Of a stretch of 64,000 nt of DNA, positions 60,975 to 64,000 are shown in pieces. The notes under the pieces were generated by a model. The model searched no databases and was not told where the DNA came from. It was given only the letters and a program-made list of their open reading frames with translations. This DNA comes from Streblospio benedicti (taxonomy: Eukaryota > Annelida > Polychaeta > Spionida > Spionidae). Position numbers and translations under genes: made by a program. The stretch covers positions 5,834,707-5,898,706 of the forward strand of contig CM032659.1 of NCBI GenBank assembly GCA_019095985.1. The letters are read 5' to 3'. Positions within the stretch are counted from its first letter, which is position 1, and the number at the start of each line of letters is the position of its first letter.

Positions 60975-61510
60975 AGACTGGAGATAATACAAACATGAAT
61001 TCATAAAAACACCTTGTGGCCCAAGATATGCCACTTACGCCTGGCTGTTGTACAAAAGTAGAAGAGGTCATTGTTGTCCATAGAGTTTGCATCACATTTC
61101 GCCATATACATCATGATTGTAACACATGAATTCTCATGGTCTTGAGTTATGGCACACGGACCTCTACAACTTATACGTGTATGATGATTATATATACTCC
61201 TCAATCTACTATCTCTTAATTCTGCTTCCGTTTAGCATAATTTGATAAGTACCTTAAGAAAATGATGAGTATAAATTATGGATTTAAAATCATTTGTAAA
61301 GGCGGTTAATGATCAAATTGTAAGAGAGTTCAATATGATGTTAATGATGTTTGAAAGGAGAAAATTTCTTTTTTAATATTTAGTCCATGAAGCGCTCGTG
61401 TAGAACAATCACAATGCACTCGTAGGTCTGCTGCATAGGAACTTAAGTTGTTGAGATTTGTATTCAACTCAATTCAATAATACTTTATCATACTGACGTG
61501 TGACAACCTA
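60975..61510 (-). repeat. Repeat X, copy X7, reversed and isolated
   Basis: A full-looking reverse copy outside the A/B duplication, with an empty F site (minus strand CCTCTTCTACTTTTGTACAA). Its edges help define the element: about 535 bp. It ends 277 bp before the polycystin-like start codon. Confidence 0.85.
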
Positions 61511-61787
61511 TAGAAATACTCTAGCTCAATGAAATAATGAGGTGTTGAGTCTCTTTTTAATAAGATTTATTTTTCAAACACCATAAATGATATTGGTTTG
61601 CACTAGTTAAACCAATACAAATCAAAGCAGTGTTTTACTACACATGTATATTGATATTGATTTATCTTTGACTTATACGGTAACGCAAGTGATGTCGGAA
61701 TACACGCACGTCGTACTCTTTCAAAAATATACTACCGGGTGAACTTTGGCTCAGTATACTAGTTGAATACTAATAATAACACGCAAT
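61511..61787 (+). promoter_or_regulatory. Upstream region of the polycystin-like gene
   Basis: AT-rich, no canonical TATA box at a convincing place. The base at -3 of the ATG is A, a favourable start context. Upstream non-coding exons cannot be ruled out. Confidence 0.3.
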
Positions 61788-64000
61788 ATGCCTCCCATTT
61801 TATTTCTAGCATTCTTAATGTATGCCGTTGTAATTGACTTTACTTCTTCGACGTTTTGCCCTGTTCCCCATGTGGACTCTGAAGGATGGGAACTGTATAA
61901 AGGAAAATGGTACAAGGCATATTTCTTTTACTATAACAATTATTTTATAAATTGGGACCAAGCTGAAGAATACTGCCGAAACCAAACTGGCCTGGACGCT
62001 GAAAGCCATTTGGTCAGCATACATAGTGAAGAGGAACATAAGTTTATAGGGCATTGCCTTATACCATGGTATTTTCAGGGTTACGGTCTAACGGTCAGTG
62101 TAGACTTTTACTGGATTGGCTATAGGGCAGTGAGAGATATATATGACAACATAAGTAGCATTTGGTCTGACGGATCTTCGGTGGAATATGCTAACCGCCA
62201 GTTCAAATTACAAGATCGAAATTTACGGTACAATTGTGGCTTGGGCCATACCAATGATTCAAGATTGCACTTTACACTATGTGAAAACGATAAAGAGAAT
62301 TTCGTGTGTCAAAAACAACTGATCTCACATGTTTATATTAAGTGCATCCGCAACTGTTGGCCAGATACGATGATCAACCCGTCAGAGAGCCTAGCCTTAT
62401 CTTTTGATAAATCTAGGTGTTCAGTGTGCAAACCAGGACACAAATACACATACTCATGGAAACTTGTAACAAATGAGCCAATGGCGAGAAGTAAAATTTC
62501 CTGGGAAACGGAAACAACAACAGGAAATGATAAGGAAAATCTGGTCATAGTGAAAGATGTATTCCCCTCTTCTTCATCTAATACTGAATACAAACTTGTA
62601 CTTACTGCGCAAATGTATTATGGGTCAAATAAGGTGTCGCTAGGCGAAGGAGAATACAGGTTCTTGGTTAATGCTGCTCCAGTAGGTGGTCACTGTTTCG
62701 TTGATCCAACAGAAGGTGTGCCGTTCCTTACACAGTTTGCCATCAAATGCCCCAATTACACCGATGTGCATACACCACTTTCATACCTTCATAGGGCAGT
62801 CATCGATAATGAATATGTGGTCCTGCATTACTCGCACGATTGGTCCTCACAGGTGAACATTCCTGTGGGCAGAAAGGAAAACAACTTTTATGTCAGGATA
62901 GAAGTCACTATCAGCGATAGTAGAGGATCTTCACGCATGTTTCCACTAAGAGTGAAAGTGCAACCGGATGATGGCACAATGACGCGAATGGAAATGTTGA
63001 CGGCTAAAGACAGTCTCTTGAGTAATCTGATCGACAAAGAGCAAGTGAATAAAGCGCTGAGCTTGATCTCTGAGGCAGCCGTATTGCTCAATATGAAGAT
63101 GGAGACCGCCATTGAAGAGACGGATATTGAGGTTACAAAATCAAGTCATTTGAGGGAGGTTTTGCTGGAACACTTGGTGTCCACTCCTGTTCAATTCAAT
63201 GTGACTAATCTAGAGATGTCAGCATCAGTGCTGAACCAGGTGACGAGTGGGCTGAAGAGGATCACCAATGAGCGCTCAGAGAACATAGCAATCCTTCAAG
63301 CAACGAAATTGTCTGCAGTGCTCGACGTTGTTGCATTTTCAGAGAAATCAGCAGAACCACTACATGACGCCAGCGTTCAAATCATGCAAAGTGTTTCAAA
63401 TGTTATGAGGTTTATAGGTTTTCAATATAAGAAGAAGGAAACGGAGACAGCTAAAATGAATGCCACAGATAGTGAACATTTTGGTGAGTACACAGAGAAG
63501 ACACAGCAGAGAATGACTGATTTGATTAAAGCTATAGATAGGGTCAAAGGCGTGATTGCCAAAATTTCTGTGCCTTTTGAAAAGACATCCACAATTGTCT
63601 GTGACACTTTCACAGTAAGTGTAGAGAAAGCGCGTAGAGAGGATGTAGCATGTTCTTCAGATTCTTACATCTCTCTACCCTGCACATTACCGGTACCAGC
63701 CGAGGAAAGCTTCACTCTGGAAACAATCAACTTTTATGAAAACCCATATTTCTGGGTCGATACAAACATTACCTCCAACGTTTACACTATTGATGCTATG
63801 GCTAAAAACAGAAGCAAATTGATGCAGTTCCATGATCTGCCTGATCCCATTACCATCAAACTGGTACAACACAACACACTGGACTTTCAGAATATTACCA
63901 TCACCAAAGAAACAGCCGTTTATGTCACCATGAATACCTCAATTGATATTGTCAATGCCTTTCCATACATAGCAGTGCGGTTTGCCCAGAACATAACATC
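61788..64000 (+). CDS. Polycystin-1-like protein (PKD1L2-type), N-terminal part, runs off the window
   Basis: The first 737 codons of a large cell-surface protein, open to the right edge with no intron. Residues 1 to about 22 are a signal peptide. A C-type lectin domain spans about 24-176 (Cys24, Cys63, Cys150, Cys165, Cys174; WIG at 109-111). The usual calcium-site WND triplet before Cys165 is replaced by HFT, so calcium-dependent sugar binding is doubtful. A REJ module follows: Cys186/190/211/214, YSWKL at 222-226, and the hallmark GGHCFVDPTEG at 300-310 with FAIKCPNYTD and PLSY after it. Residues about 395-737 are helical then Cys-containing and resemble the stretch leading to a GPS/GAIN cleavage site, expected beyond the window with PLAT and channel-like membrane segments. 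Family members are receptors or channel partners, some on sperm. Many sequons occur. PKD1L2 normally also has a galactose-binding lectin module, not seen here. Relationship to sea urchin REJ proteins is an alternative. Confidence 0.92.
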   Translation, partial: MPPILFLAFLMYAVVIDFTSSTFCPVPHVDSEGWELYKGKWYKAYFFYYNNYFINWDQAEEYCRNQTGLDAESHLVSIHSEEEHKFIGHCLIPWYFQGYGLTVSVDFYWIGYRAVRDIYDNISSIWSDGSSVEYANRQFKLQDRNLRYNCGLGHTNDSRLHFTLCENDKENFVCQKQLISHVYIKCIRNCWPDTMINPSESLALSFDKSRCSVCKPGHKYTYSWKLVTNEPMARSKISWETETTTGNDKENLVIVKDVFPSSSSNTEYKLVLTAQMYYGSNKVSLGEGEYRFLVNAAPVGGHCFVDPTEGVPFLTQFAIKCPNYTDVHTPLSYLHRAVIDNEYVVLHYSHDWSSQVNIPVGRKENNFYVRIEVTISDSRGSSRMFPLRVKVQPDDGTMTRMEMLTAKDSLLSNLIDKEQVNKALSLISEAAVLLNMKMETAIEETDIEVTKSSHLREVLLEHLVSTPVQFNVTNLEMSASVLNQVTSGLKRITNERSENIAILQATKLSAVLDVVAFSEKSAEPLHDASVQIMQSVSNVMRFIGFQYKKKETETAKMNATDSEHFGEYTEKTQQRMTDLIKAIDRVKGVIAKISVPFEKTSTIVCDTFTVSVEKARREDVACSSDSYISLPCTLPVPAEESFTLETINFYENPYFWVDTNITSNVYTIDAMAKNRSKLMQFHDLPDPITIKLVQHNTLDFQNITITKETAVYVTMNTSIDIVNAFPYIAVRFAQNIT

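Overview
This is a window of invertebrate animal nuclear DNA. It is AT-rich, gene-poor and crowded with SINEs, MITEs and other dispersed repeats, with two 100-base runs of N that are scaffold gaps. A polycystin-1-like gene combining a C-type lectin and a REJ domain, beside a membrane UDP-glycosyltransferase, fits a marine deuterostome invertebrate such as a hemichordate, amphioxus or sea urchin. The sequence alone does not fix the species. Only two protein genes are recognised with confidence. No CRISPR array, operon or intact autonomous transposon was found.

Layout. 1-2310: an unrecognised, broken protein-like block on the minus strand. 4715-6241: a UDP-glucuronosyl/glycosyltransferase gene in one uninterrupted exon, with a signal peptide, C-terminal membrane anchor and KxKxx ER-retrieval tail. 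6.3-37.7 kb: intergenic DNA with tRNA-derived SINEs, many copies of one pogo/Tigger-like MITE (ends CAGTAGAACCTC), a minisatellite near 26.5 kb, microsatellites near 14.8 and 36.6 kb, a G-rich tract near 17.6 kb, and one possible exon near 29.4 kb. 37,739 to about 56,800: a large direct tandem duplication, units A and B. The units carry a roughly 550-bp repeat (here called X) and a long-armed foldback retroposon (here called F) inside some X copies. 57.4-61.5 kb: more MITEs, a candidate terminal-inverted-repeat element holding a second SINE family, and a reversed X copy. 61,788 to the window end: the first 737 codons of a polycystin-1-like gene (signal peptide, C-type lectin domain, REJ region), open to the right edge.

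The two real genes are unrelated: one belongs to ER sugar-conjugation chemistry, the other is a large cell-surface receptor/channel-family protein. Both are uninterrupted over their visible length. I found no new biological system. The most informative structures are the A/B duplication, whose N gap in B falls exactly where A has 2.4 kb of sequence, and the F insertion, whose empty and filled sites are both present. Parts of 45.3-47.6 kb are so shuffled that an assembly artefact is a serious alternative. All repeat boundaries and similarities were judged by eye.
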